From Epibacterium ulvae (GTDB lineage: Bacteria; Pseudomonadota; Alphaproteobacteria; Rhodobacterales; Rhodobacteraceae), in the NCBI RefSeq assembly GCF_900102795.1, contig NZ_FMWG01000002.1, positions 372,001-436,000 on the forward strand: a stretch of 64,000 nucleotides of DNA, in the 5' to 3' direction. Of the stretch, positions 37,760 through 46,594 are shown in pieces (positions within the stretch are counted from its first letter, which is position 1; each line of letters begins with the position of its first letter). The notes beneath the pieces were generated by a model. It was not told the DNA's origin, did no database searches, and saw only the letters and a list, made by a program, of their open reading frames with translations. Position numbers and translations under genes: made by a program.

Positions 37760-38026
37760 ATGGACATCACCGAAGACGAAAAAAGCGAAAACTATCGTGT
37801 GACCGCAGGCGAACTGCGCCAGTTCGTTGAACGGTTTGAACGTTTGGACGAAGAGAAAAAAGCAATTGCTGAACAGCAGAAAGAGGTCATGAGTGAGGCC
37901 AAGGGCCGTGGGTATGACACCAAGGTGATCCGCAAGCTGATTGCGCTGCGCAAGCGGGACGAGAATGACATCGCTGAAGAAGAAGCTGTACTTGAAATGT
38001 ACAAAGAGGCACTTGGCATGTCCTGA
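37760..38026 (+). CDS. gapR: GapR family DNA-binding protein (DUF2312)
   Basis: The protein has 88 residues, almost all coiled-coil: TAGELRQFVERFERLDEEKKAIAEQQKEV and the conserved AKGRGYDTKVIRKLIALRKRDEND (about residues 51-74). GapR of Caulobacter binds overtwisted AT-rich DNA ahead of replication forks and transcription. Length and motif match the alphaproteobacterial family. ATG 37760 was used. A strong terminator follows. Confidence 0.93.
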   Translation: MDITEDEKSENYRVTAGELRQFVERFERLDEEKKAIAEQQKEVMSEAKGRGYDTKVIRKLIALRKRDENDIAEEEAVLEMYKEALGMS

Positions 38027-38049
38027 CCCTAAAGTTCTGGGTAAATCTT

Positions 38050-38085
38050 AAAACCACAGTTGCTGAGCCAGCTGTGGTTTTTTTG
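38050..38085 (+). terminator. Rho-independent terminator after gapR
   Basis: AAAACCACAG pairs with CTGTGGTTTT around a 12-base loop and continues into a run of T. It lies 24 bases after the gapR stop. Confidence 0.92.
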
Positions 38086-38255
38086 TATTTTGCCTTTGGA
38101 GCATTTGATTTTGAGCCATCTGCATAAATTTCTTGCGAATTATGCGCGCGGTTTTTTGGGCGCAATAGGGGAATATTTCGCGAATATTTAAAAGCAACAG
38201 AGAGTTACGCTGGTTTTGTGATCCTGATGCAAAGAATTAAGGCGTTCAGAAAAAA

Positions 38256-38273
38256 TTTTACCAGTTGATAAAA
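38256..38273. promoter_or_regulatory. Degenerate RutR-type operator upstream of preT
   Basis: The 18-base element TTTTACCAGTTGATAAAA matches 15 of 18 positions of the perfect palindrome at 41846-41863, with the same central GT. It is itself a near-palindrome with one mismatched pair. It lies 52 bases before the preT start. The RutR-like repressor encoded nearby probably binds it, more weakly than the perfect copy; this is inferred from similarity and position. Confidence 0.6.
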
Positions 38274-38324
38274 AAATTAATCGTGGCACTCTATGGGCAG
38301 AAAAACAGTTCAGGGAGACACCCA

Positions 38325-39659
38325 ATGGCACAAGGCCATCAGGCATCTGGCATTCAGGCGGGACGACTGGCCGCGTCTGATATTGCTGAGAACTTTGCCG
38401 ATCTGCATCCAGCTTACGAAACTCATGAAGCAATGGTGGCTGCTGATCGCTGCTACTTCTGTCATGATGCTCCATGTATGACAGCATGCCCCACATCCAT
38501 TGATATTCCGCAGTTCATTCGCGAAATTCAGGGTGGGCATCCTGAAAGTGCTGCGCGTACCATTCTGGATCAGAATATTTTGGGCGGCATGTGCGCTCGC
38601 GTTTGCCCAACTGAAACCCTGTGTGAACAGGTCTGTGTGCGTGAGGTTGCAGAAGGCAAACCCGTCGAAATCGGGCGGTTACAGCGGTATGCGACGGATG
38701 CGCTTATGGCGTGCGGTGTACATCCCTTTGATCGCGCAGAACCAACCGGTAAACGCATCGCCGTTGTTGGGGCGGGTCCTGCGGGCTTGTCTGCGGCACA
38801 TCGCCTTGCGATGCTTGGGCATGATGTCGAACTGTTTGAAGGTCAGCCCAAAGCGGGCGGCTTGAATGAATTTGGTATCGCGGCCTATAAATCGACCAAT
38901 GATTTCGCCGCAGCTGAAGTCGACTGGCTGTTGCAGATCGGTGGGATCACTGTGACCTATGGCAAGACACTGGGCGGGGATCTTAACCTCGAACAGTTGA
39001 AGAGTGATTATGATGCTGTTTTCCTATCAATTGGTCTTGGGGGCGTGAATGCTTTGCGGGCTGAGGGGGAAGACCTTGCCGGTGTTGCTGATGCGGTCGA
39101 TTTCATTGCAAAATTGCGCCAGTCTGATGATCTGAGCACATTGCCTGTCGGCCGTGATGTTGTGGTTATTGGTGGAGGCATGACGGCGGTTGATGCGGCA
39201 GTGCAGTCAAAGCTGCTGGGGGCTGAAAATGTCACCATTGCATATCGTCGTGATCAAAGCGCCATGGGGGCAAGCCGGTTTGAACAAGACCTGGCTGCAA
39301 CCAAAGGCGTGAAACTGATGTTCAATGTGATGCCTAAGGCGGTTCTAGGGACAAATAGCGCTGAAGAGGTTGAGCTTGAACGGACCGAGATCAAAGAAGG
39401 TCGTGTTACCGGAACCGGTGAGACACTACGTCTTAAGGCAGATCAAGTGTTTAAAGCCATTGGTCAGACCCTTGAAGGTCAACCAGAGGCGGTTGAATTG
39501 AGCGGCGGCAAAATCAAGGTTGATGCACAGGGCAAAACCTCTGTGTCCGGTGTTTGGGCAGGAGGCGATTGTGCATCTGGTGGAGAAGATCTGACTGTGA
39601 CCGCAGTTGCCGAAGGGCGCGATGCCGCCATGGATATTCATCAAAGCCTGATGGGCTAA
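38325..39659 (+). CDS. preT: NAD-dependent dihydropyrimidine dehydrogenase subunit PreT
   Basis: The protein has 444 residues from ATG 38325, with AGGGAG 9 bases upstream (the frame opens at 38265). The N-terminal ferredoxin-like domain has cysteine motifs in CYFCHDAPCMTACP and CARVCPTETLCEQVC. Two nucleotide-binding folds follow: VVGAGPAGLSAA (FAD) and VVIGGGMTAVDAA (NAD). PreT passes electrons between NADH and PreA in the reduction of uracil and thymine. It is followed by preA at 53 bases. Confidence 0.93.
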   Translation: MAQGHQASGIQAGRLAASDIAENFADLHPAYETHEAMVAADRCYFCHDAPCMTACPTSIDIPQFIREIQGGHPESAARTILDQNILGGMCARVCPTETLCEQVCVREVAEGKPVEIGRLQRYATDALMACGVHPFDRAEPTGKRIAVVGAGPAGLSAAHRLAMLGHDVELFEGQPKAGGLNEFGIAAYKSTNDFAAAEVDWLLQIGGITVTYGKTLGGDLNLEQLKSDYDAVFLSIGLGGVNALRAEGEDLAGVADAVDFIAKLRQSDDLSTLPVGRDVVVIGGGMTAVDAAVQSKLLGAENVTIAYRRDQSAMGASRFEQDLAATKGVKLMFNVMPKAVLGTNSAEEVELERTEIKEGRVTGTGETLRLKADQVFKAIGQTLEGQPEAVELSGGKIKVDAQGKTSVSGVWAGGDCASGGEDLTVTAVAEGRDAAMDIHQSLMG

Positions 39660-39712
39660 GCCAATCCAAGGTGTGATTTCACGCCTGGACCAGCATGAGA
39701 AGGAGCTTATAG

Positions 39713-41017
39713 ATGGCTGACCTTACAACAGAATTTCTGGGAATTAAGTCTCCCAACCCCTTTTGGCTGGCTTCAGCACCGCCAACTGACAAAGAGTACA
39801 ATGTTCGCCGCGCCTTTGAGGCCGGCTGGGGCGGTGTCGTCTGGAAAACACTTGGCTCTGAAGGCCCGCCAGTCGTCAACGTAAACGGCCCCCGCTACGG
39901 AGCAATCTGGGGTGCCGATCGGCGTTTGTTGGGGCTGAACAATATTGAGCTGATCACAGATCGCTCGCTTGAAACCAATCTCGAAGAAATCACGCGCGTC
40001 AAAAAGGATTACCCTGACCGGGCTGTGATTGTGTCAATCATGGTGCCCTGCGAAGAGCAGGCCTGGAAAGACATCCTGCCACGGGTTGAGGCCACTGGCG
40101 CTGATGGGATCGAGCTGAACTTTGGCTGTCCGCATGGGATGGCTGAACGTGGGATGGGTTCTGCTGTTGGTCAAGTCCCTGAATATATTCAGATGGTTAC
40201 AGAGTGGTGCAAACAGTATTACTCCAAGCCTGTGATTGTGAAGCTCACGCCCAATATCACAGATATCCGTTATCCTGCGCGGGCTGCCAAAACTGGTGGT
40301 GCTGATGCGGTGAGCCTGATTAACACCATCAATTCAATCACGTCAGTGAACCTAGATTCCATGGCACCCGAGCCCACCATTGGCGGCAAAGGCACCCATG
40401 GCGGATATTGTGGCCCTGCGGTGAAACCGATTGCGTTGAATATGGTTGCGGAAATTGCGCGCTGTCCACAAACCCATGGCATGCCAATATCGGCAATCGG
40501 TGGCGTAACCACCTGGAAAGATGCAGCCGAATTTATCGCAATGGGCGCAGGCAATGTTCAGGTCTGTACTGCGGCGATGACTTATGGGTTTAAAGTGGTT
40601 CAGGAAATGATCACGGGTCTGTCTGCATGGATGGATGAAAAAGGTCACAGCTCGATCCAAGATTTCATGGGATCTGCAGTGCCAAATGTCACGGACTGGC
40701 AATATCTTGATCTGAACTACGTGACGAAAGCTAAGATCAGCCAGGATGACTGCATCAAATGCGGTCGTTGCTTTGCTGCTTGTGAAGACACTTCTCACCA
40801 AGCGATTGAGATGAGCGAAGATCGTGTCTTTACCGTCAAAGATGATGAATGCGTTGCCTGTAATCTGTGCGTTAACGTCTGCCCCATCGAAGGCTGTATC
40901 ACCATGGAGGAAGTCCCAGCAGGTGAGATTGATTTACGGACCGGCGAAGTTGTTTCCGCAGATCATGGGGATTGGACAACACACCCCAATAACCCTTCGG
41001 TTACAGCTGCAGAGTGA
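39713..41017 (+). CDS. preA: NAD-dependent dihydropyrimidine dehydrogenase subunit PreA
   Basis: The protein has 434 residues. The N-terminal FMN beta/alpha-barrel of the dihydroorotate dehydrogenase family carries the active-site cysteine in ELNFGCPHG (Cys139). The C-terminal domain has two [4Fe-4S] motifs, CIKCGRCFAACED and CVACNLCVNVCP. With PreT it reduces uracil/thymine to the dihydropyrimidine, the first step of the reductive pathway; the later enzymes are encoded downstream at 41988-44779. Confidence 0.95.
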   Translation: MADLTTEFLGIKSPNPFWLASAPPTDKEYNVRRAFEAGWGGVVWKTLGSEGPPVVNVNGPRYGAIWGADRRLLGLNNIELITDRSLETNLEEITRVKKDYPDRAVIVSIMVPCEEQAWKDILPRVEATGADGIELNFGCPHGMAERGMGSAVGQVPEYIQMVTEWCKQYYSKPVIVKLTPNITDIRYPARAAKTGGADAVSLINTINSITSVNLDSMAPEPTIGGKGTHGGYCGPAVKPIALNMVAEIARCPQTHGMPISAIGGVTTWKDAAEFIAMGAGNVQVCTAAMTYGFKVVQEMITGLSAWMDEKGHSSIQDFMGSAVPNVTDWQYLDLNYVTKAKISQDDCIKCGRCFAACEDTSHQAIEMSEDRVFTVKDDECVACNLCVNVCPIEGCITMEEVPAGEIDLRTGEVVSADHGDWTTHPNNPSVTAAE

Positions 41018-41042
41018 TCATTACACAACTTTAAAGTAACGA

Positions 41043-41071
41043 GAAAAGCCCGCCATAATGGTGGGCTTTTT
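41043..41071. terminator. Bidirectional terminator between preA and the tetR gene
   Basis: AAAAGCCCGCCA pairs with TGGTGGGCTTTT (one G-T pair) around TAA, flanked by A and T runs on both sides. It lies between the convergent preA and TetR-family genes and slightly overlaps the TetR stop. Confidence 0.88.
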
Positions 41072-41699
41072 AGCTTGGTTGAAGCAAGCGCCTGAAAATG
41101 GTTTCAAGATGATGTGGGGCTGCATCATAGGGATCTTCGGCCCCCATGAGCGTTCGCACCTGTATATCAAAATCCGCATAGTGCTGCGTCAGGGCCCAGA
41201 TCGAAAACATCAAATGTTTAGGGTGGCTTTGATTGAGCTGTCCTGCATCCATCCAGCCTTGAATAACAAGCGCTTTTTCTTCAACGAGGTCTTTCAATTC
41301 AGTTGCTAGCGTTTCCAACATGCGTGGAGCGCCTTGAACGATTTCATTTGCGAAAAGACGGCTTTCTCTGGGAAATTCGCGGCTCATTTGCAGTTTGCGA
41401 TCAACATATGACAGGATTTCGGTCATCGGATCACCATCGGATTGCATTTCGCGCAATGGGTCCAGCCAGGTGTCCATCAGATTGGACATCAACGCCGTAA
41501 ACATCTCTTCTTTGGAGGGGTAATAATACAGTAAATTGGGTTTGCTCAGTCCTGAGGCTTTGGCAATTTGATCAACAGTTGAGCCCCTGAAGCCATGCGC
41601 TGAAAACACATCCAGTGCAGCGTCCAGTATTGCGGCGCGATTTTTTTTCTGAATTCGGGTCTCTTTACGTCCCTTGGTGGGGGAATTTGCCTGCGGCAT
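41070..41699 (-). CDS. TetR-family regulator, RutR-like
   Basis: The protein has 209 residues. The N-terminal TetR helix-turn-helix is FRGSTVDQIAKASGLSKPNLLYYYPSKEE (about residues 36-65), and the C-terminal part follows the YcdC/RutR pattern (FANEIVQGAPRMLETL, WMDAGQLNQSHPKHLMFSIWALTQHYADF). RutR of E. coli binds uracil and thymine and represses or activates pyrimidine genes. It is divergent from the amidase gene, with a perfect RutR-type palindrome between them, so regulation of this locus by pyrimidines is likely. Confidence 0.9.
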   Translation of the reverse strand: MPQANSPTKGRKETRIQKKNRAAILDAALDVFSAHGFRGSTVDQIAKASGLSKPNLLYYYPSKEEMFTALMSNLMDTWLDPLREMQSDGDPMTEILSYVDRKLQMSREFPRESRLFANEIVQGAPRMLETLATELKDLVEEKALVIQGWMDAGQLNQSHPKHLMFSIWALTQHYADFDIQVRTLMGAEDPYDAAPHHLETIFRRLLQPS

Positions 41700-41845
41700 A
41701 ATACGAAATCTGCTCCGTTTCTGTGCGTTTTGAGCAATTTGCGCTCTAGACGCCCGATTTTATGACATAGCGCCGGAAGGTGAGATAAAACCAGCTATCT
41801 TTTGCTTCATTTTCTTGACTGGTTGCCCTCTCGTGATAGCTTGAG

Positions 41846-41863
41846 TTTGACCAGTTGGTCAAA
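41846..41863. promoter_or_regulatory. RutR-type operator palindrome
   Basis: TTTGACCAGTTGGTCAAA is a perfect inverted repeat (8-base arms, 2-base centre). It contains the RutR consensus TTGACCA-nn-TGGTCAA known from E. coli. It lies between the divergent RutR-like gene and the beta-ureidopropionase-type gene, 147 bases from the former start and 125 bases from the latter. It predicts auto-regulation and pyrimidine-responsive control of the operon. Confidence 0.88.
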
Positions 41864-41987
41864 TCCGTGAAAACAACGGAAACCAACGACCGGGGTGATC
41901 TTTCATCCCTATAAGATAGCCAGCTAACACAGGTCATGCCAGATCATCCGTAAGAGATGGCGCATGATCTCCGGGAGGACGCTCGCG

Positions 41988-43238
41988 ATGACAGCGCTTG
42001 GACAGAATTTAAAAATCGATGCGGATCGGCTGTGGGACAGCCTGATGGAAATGGCCAAGGTGGGGCCTGGTGTTGCAGGTGGCAACAATCGCCAGACTTT
42101 GACTGACGAAGACGCAGAAGGGCGGGCGCTGTTCCAATCTTGGTGTGAGGCTGCAGGCTGTAGCATGGGCCTTGATCAGATGGGCAATATGTTCGCGCGC
42201 CGCGAAGGAACCGACCCTGACGCCTTGCCCGTATATGTCGGATCTCACCTTGATACCCAGCCAACAGGTGGGAAATATGATGGGGTGCTGGGGGTCCTGT
42301 CTGGATTGGAATTGATCCGATCGTTGAACGATATGGATGTCAAAACAAAGCATCCGATTGTGGTGACCAACTTTACCAACGAAGAAGGGACACGTTTTGC
42401 GCCAGCCATGCTGTCGTCTGGGGTGTTCGCTGGAATTCACACGCAGGATTGGGCCTACGCGCGCGAAGATGCCGAGGGCAAAACATTTGGGGATGAGCTA
42501 AAACGCATTGGGTGGTGCGGAGACGAAGAGGTTGGCGCGCGTAAGATGCACGCTTTCTTTGAATTCCATATTGAACAAGGCCCCATTCTAGAAGCTGAAG
42601 GCAAAGACATTGGTGTCGTGACCCATGGTCAGGGACTAAGCTGGACTGAAATCACCATCACTGGCAAAGACGCACATACCGGATCAACACCAATGCCGAT
42701 GCGCCGCAACGCCGGTCTGGCAATGGCGCGCGTGCTTGAGGCGGTTGATGAAATTGCATTAAGTCATGCGCCCCATGCCGTTGGGGCAGCGGGTCATATC
42801 GATGTTTATCCAAACTCGCGCAATGTGATACCCGGTAAGGTGGTGTTCACGGTGGATTTCCGCAGCCCGGATTTGGATGTTATTACAGATATGGAGGCTC
42901 GGCTACGGGTTGCAGCTGATAAGATTGCGGCAGAGATGGGGGTTGATATCGCATATGAAAAGGTTGGTGGTTTTGATCCGGTGGCCTTTGATGAGGGCTG
43001 CGTAACAGCTGTGCGTGATGCCGCCGAACGGCTGGGTTTCTCGCATCGGGATATCATTTCAGGCGCAGGTCATGATGCCTGCTGGATCAACCGGGTTGCA
43101 CCAACAGCAATGGTCATGTGCCCCTGTGTGGACGGATTGAGCCACAATGAAGCAGAAGAAATCAGCAAAGAATGGGCTGCTGCGGGTACCAATGTGCTGT
43201 TGCATGCGGTTGTCGAAACAGCGGGTATCGTAGCCTAG
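41988..43238 (+). CDS. Zn-dependent amidase of the beta-ureidopropionase/carbamoylase family
   Basis: The protein has 416 residues from ATG 41988, with GGGAGGA upstream. It is an M20/HyuC-type amidohydrolase with metal ligands in VGSHLDTQPTGGKYDG (His, Asp), NFTNEEGTRF (Glu) and HIEQGP (His/Glu). In this locus it should hydrolyse N-carbamoyl-beta-alanine or the beta-aminoisobutyrate derivative, step three of the reductive pathway, PydC-like. The longer frame from 41964 is not needed. The gene is under the RutR-type operator. Confidence 0.9.
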   Translation: MTALGQNLKIDADRLWDSLMEMAKVGPGVAGGNNRQTLTDEDAEGRALFQSWCEAAGCSMGLDQMGNMFARREGTDPDALPVYVGSHLDTQPTGGKYDGVLGVLSGLELIRSLNDMDVKTKHPIVVTNFTNEEGTRFAPAMLSSGVFAGIHTQDWAYAREDAEGKTFGDELKRIGWCGDEEVGARKMHAFFEFHIEQGPILEAEGKDIGVVTHGQGLSWTEITITGKDAHTGSTPMPMRRNAGLAMARVLEAVDEIALSHAPHAVGAAGHIDVYPNSRNVIPGKVVFTVDFRSPDLDVITDMEARLRVAADKIAAEMGVDIAYEKVGGFDPVAFDEGCVTAVRDAAERLGFSHRDIISGAGHDACWINRVAPTAMVMCPCVDGLSHNEAEEISKEWAAAGTNVLLHAVVETAGIVA

Positions 43239-43324
43239 TCCGCGATAGATATGTCCTTACTAAAGCGTGATAAAACGCAAAAAGGACAACGCATATTAAA
43301 TGCGGCGAAACAGGGAGTTTGAAG

Positions 43325-44779
43325 ATGAGCAAGGTCATCAAGAACGGCACAATCGTGACCGCCGACTTAACCTACAAGGCAGATGTGCTGATCGACGGCG
43401 GGCAGATTATTGAGATCGGCGCCAACTTGAACGGCGACGAGGAGCTGGATGCGACTGGGTGCTATGTGATGCCAGGCGGGATTGATCCGCACACCCACCT
43501 GGAAATGCCATTTATGGGCACTTATTCCTCGGATGATTTTGAAAGTGGCACGCGTGCGGCATTGGCCGGTGGCACCACGATGGTCGTGGACTTCGCGCTT
43601 CCTAATCCGGGCGAGAGCCTGCTTGATGCGCTTAAACGATGGGACAATAAATCCACACGTGCGAATTGTGATTATTCCTTCCATATGGCTGTGACCTGGT
43701 GGGGGGAACAGGTCTTTGAAGACATGAAAACAGTCATTGAAACACGCGGCATCAACACGTTTAAGCATTTCATGGCTTATAAAGGCGCGTTGATGGTCAA
43801 TGATGATGAGCTGTACGCTTCGTTCCAGCGCCTGTCAGAGCTTGGCGGCATTGCGATGGTCCATGCTGAAAATGGGGATGTCGTCGCAGAGCTTTCTGCG
43901 AAACTGTTGGCTGAGGGCAATACTGGCCCAGAAGCACATGCCTATTCCCGTCCTCCGCAGGTGGAAGGAGAGGCCACCAATCGCGCTATCATGATCGCAG
44001 ATATGGCGGGTGTTCCGCTCTATGTCGTTCACACCTCGTGTGAAGAGGCGCATGAGGCTATTCGCCGTGCGCGCATGCAGGGCAAGCGTGTCTGGGGTGA
44101 GCCACTAATCCAACACCTTACTTTGGACGAAAGCGAATACTTCAATTCAGATTGGGATCACGCGGCGCGTCGGGTAATGTCACCGCCGTTTCGTAACAAA
44201 CAGCATCAAGATAGCCTGTGGGCTGGGCTGCAATCTGGCTCTCTTTCGGTGGTGGCCACGGATCATTGCGCCTTTACAACGGAACAAAAACGTTCAGGCG
44301 TTGGCGATTTTACCAAGATCCCAAATGGCACGGGCGGTCTGGAAGACCGGATGCCGATGCTGTGGACGCATGGGGTTGAAACAGGCCGATTGACGCCAAA
44401 TGAATTTGTGGCTGTAACCTCAACCAACATTGCTAAAATTCTGAATTGTTACCCGAAAAAGGGAGCTGTTCTGGCCGGCGCGGATGCGGATTTGGTGGTT
44501 TGGGACCCGAATAAAACCAAGACACTTTCGGCCAGCAGCCAACAATCCGCCATCGACTATAATGTGTTTGAAGGTCATGCGGTCAAAGGTTTGCCGCGCT
44601 ATACACTGACCCGTGGTCACGTTGCCGTTGAAGATGGCACGATGAGCTGTCAGGAAGGACACGGAAAGTTTGTGGAGCGCGAAGCGAACTCTACTTTGAA
44701 TAAAGCGCTGAGCACTTGGAAAGAGCTGACTGCGCCGCGCCCTGTTGAACGCAGCGGTATCCCGGCGACAGGCGTGTGA
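43325..44779 (+). CDS. hydA: Dihydropyrimidinase
   Basis: The protein has 484 residues. ATG 43325 was chosen over TTG 43319 because GGGAG lies 8 bases before it. Metal ligands and active-site residues: HTH in GIDPHTHLEMPF, the carboxylated lysine in MAYKGAL, His in VHAEN and VVHTSCEE, and Asp in VATDHCAF. It opens the dihydropyrimidine ring produced by PreTA. It follows the amidase gene by 86 bases. Confidence 0.94.
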   Translation: MSKVIKNGTIVTADLTYKADVLIDGGQIIEIGANLNGDEELDATGCYVMPGGIDPHTHLEMPFMGTYSSDDFESGTRAALAGGTTMVVDFALPNPGESLLDALKRWDNKSTRANCDYSFHMAVTWWGEQVFEDMKTVIETRGINTFKHFMAYKGALMVNDDELYASFQRLSELGGIAMVHAENGDVVAELSAKLLAEGNTGPEAHAYSRPPQVEGEATNRAIMIADMAGVPLYVVHTSCEEAHEAIRRARMQGKRVWGEPLIQHLTLDESEYFNSDWDHAARRVMSPPFRNKQHQDSLWAGLQSGSLSVVATDHCAFTTEQKRSGVGDFTKIPNGTGGLEDRMPMLWTHGVETGRLTPNEFVAVTSTNIAKILNCYPKKGAVLAGADADLVVWDPNKTKTLSASSQQSAIDYNVFEGHAVKGLPRYTLTRGHVAVEDGTMSCQEGHGKFVEREANSTLNKALSTWKELTAPRPVERSGIPATGV

Positions 44780-44787
44780 TCGAACAG

Positions 44788-44816
44788 TGGGGCGGACCAA
44801 TGGTCTGCCCCATTTT
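44788..44816 (+). terminator. Intercistronic hairpin between dihydropyrimidinase and ABC genes
   Basis: TGGGGCGGACC pairs with GGTCTGCCCCA (one G-T) around AAT and is followed by TTTTG. It lies 9 bases after hydA and 18 bases before the ABC ATPase gene, so it looks like a partial terminator or processing site that sets transporter expression relative to the enzymes. Confidence 0.75.
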
Positions 44817-44833
44817 GCGACGAAGGAACGAAC

Positions 44834-45658
44834 ATGAATATGCAAACCTCTCCAGAGACTGCATCTGACGGCACTGCCTCGATGTCACCGGTCATTGCAG
44901 CGAGAGATCTGGACCTGACCTTTCAAACAAACGATGGTCCCGTCCATGCGTTAAAAGGGGTAAGCCTTGATATCAATAAAGGTGATTTTGTCTCGTTTAT
45001 TGGCCCTTCGGGCTGTGGCAAGACCACTTTTTTACGCTGTATCGCGGCGCTAGAGACTCCGACTGCAGGTCAGTTGACTGTCAATAATATGTCTCCGGAT
45101 GAGGCGCGGCGCAATCGGGCCTATGGGTATGTTTTTCAAGCTGCAGGTCTATATCCTTGGCGCACAATTGCCAAGAATATCAAACTTCCCCTTGAAATCA
45201 TGGGGTATTCCAAAGCTGAGCAAGATCGACGCGTGGAAGAGGCTCTGGAGCTGGTTGAGCTTTCTGGATTTGGTGGAAAATTTCCATGGCAATTGTCGGG
45301 GGGCATGCAACAGCGTGCCAGTATTGCCCGTGCGCTTAGTTTTGATGCCGATATCCTGCTGATGGATGAACCTTTTGGCGCGCTGGATGAAATCGTGCGT
45401 GACCATTTGAATGAACAGCTGCTGCAGCTGTGGGCCCGCACCGAAAAAACCATTGGCTTTGTGACCCATTCGATTCCCGAAGCCGTGTACCTGTCGACCA
45501 AGATTGTGGTGATGTCGCCACGTCCGGGACGGATTACCGATGTGATTGACAGTCCTCTGCCAAAAGAACGCCCTTTGGATATTCGCGATTCACCTGAATT
45601 CATTGAAATTGCGCATCGTGTGCGCGAAGGTCTACGTGCAGGGCATGAGCATGATTGA
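44834..45658 (+). CDS. ABC transporter ATP-binding protein (NMT1/THI5-type transporter)
   Basis: The protein has 274 residues: Walker A GPSGCGKTT, Q-loop in YVFQAAGLYPWRT, signature LSGGMQQRASIARAL, Walker B ILLMDEPFGALDE. This is the nitrate/taurine/thiamine-precursor subfamily of importers. It shares the operon with a pyrimidine-catabolic enzyme and a NMT1-like binding protein, so the likely substrate is a pyrimidine or a reduced or ureido derivative of one. GGAACG precedes the ATG. Confidence 0.92.
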   Translation: MNMQTSPETASDGTASMSPVIAARDLDLTFQTNDGPVHALKGVSLDINKGDFVSFIGPSGCGKTTFLRCIAALETPTAGQLTVNNMSPDEARRNRAYGYVFQAAGLYPWRTIAKNIKLPLEIMGYSKAEQDRRVEEALELVELSGFGGKFPWQLSGGMQQRASIARALSFDADILLMDEPFGALDEIVRDHLNEQLLQLWARTEKTIGFVTHSIPEAVYLSTKIVVMSPRPGRITDVIDSPLPKERPLDIRDSPEFIEIAHRVREGLRAGHEHD

Positions 45659-45682
45659 TCGCGCATTTAAGAGGGCAGAGCG

Positions 45683-46594
45683 ATGAAGTCACTTCTTGCG
45701 GTGTTGACTGTGCTTAGCGTTATCATTGGTCTTTGGTACGCAGCCTGTGTGCCAATGAATATCAAAGGGGTACTGGATCAGGCCGAACGCGGTGGTGAGG
45801 TCGTTGAACCCGCCACGCCAAAGGCACGTCGGGACGCTTCTGCTATTGGTTTGATCGTCAAAAATACCTTTGTGATATCGCGCAGCTGGTCCGTGGAACG
45901 CCCACGCTTGCCTGCACCGCATCAGGTGCTGGATGAATTGTGGGGCACAACGGTTGAAAAGAAAATCACCTCAAAGCGCTCGCTCATCTATCATGGGCAA
46001 GTGACGCTCAGCGCAACCCTTCTTGGGTTTGCCATTGGCACTGGCCTAGGGATCTTGTTGGCTGTGGGGATTGTTCATTCAAAGGTGATGGATATGTCGG
46101 TGATGCCTTGGGCGATTGTCAGCCAAACCATCCCGATTATCGCACTCGCACCGATGATTATTGTCGTGCTTTATTCCATTGGTGTGCAAGGCATTTTGCC
46201 AAAAGCTATTATCGCCGCATACTTAAGCTTTTTCCCAGTGGTCGTTGGCATGGTGAAAGGGTTGCGTAGCCCGGATGGCATGCAACTGGATCTGTTGCGC
46301 ACCTATCACGCCAGCACAAACCAGGGATTTTGGAAACTCCGCTTACCGTCATCCCTGCCATACCTGTTTGCCTCGCTCAAGATTGCGATTGCGGCCTCTT
46401 TGGTTGGTGCAATTGTTGGCGAATTGCCCACTGGCGCGGTCGCCGGGTTTGGCGCGCGCTTGCTGGCAGGCAGCTATTATGGCCAGACCGTACAGATCTG
46501 GTCAGCGCTTTTTGCCGCCGCAATTCTGGCCGCCCTCTTGGTGTTTATTCTTGGGCTGTTGGAACGTCTCATTCTGAAACGCATGGGGGTATAA
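45683..46594 (+). CDS. ABC transporter permease, first of a pair
   Basis: The protein has 303 residues: an N-terminal helix (LLAVLTVLSVIIGLWYAACV), an unusual periplasmic segment to about residue 85, then a BPD-type permease core (LIYHGQVTLSATLLGFAIG) and the EAA-like loop near YHASTNQGFWKLRLPSSLPYLFASL. It probably forms a heterodimer with the next gene product. The stop overlaps the next start by 1 base (TAATG). Confidence 0.9.
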   Translation: MKSLLAVLTVLSVIIGLWYAACVPMNIKGVLDQAERGGEVVEPATPKARRDASAIGLIVKNTFVISRSWSVERPRLPAPHQVLDELWGTTVEKKITSKRSLIYHGQVTLSATLLGFAIGTGLGILLAVGIVHSKVMDMSVMPWAIVSQTIPIIALAPMIIVVLYSIGVQGILPKAIIAAYLSFFPVVVGMVKGLRSPDGMQLDLLRTYHASTNQGFWKLRLPSSLPYLFASLKIAIAASLVGAIVGELPTGAVAGFGARLLAGSYYGQTVQIWSALFAAAILAALLVFILGLLERLILKRMGV

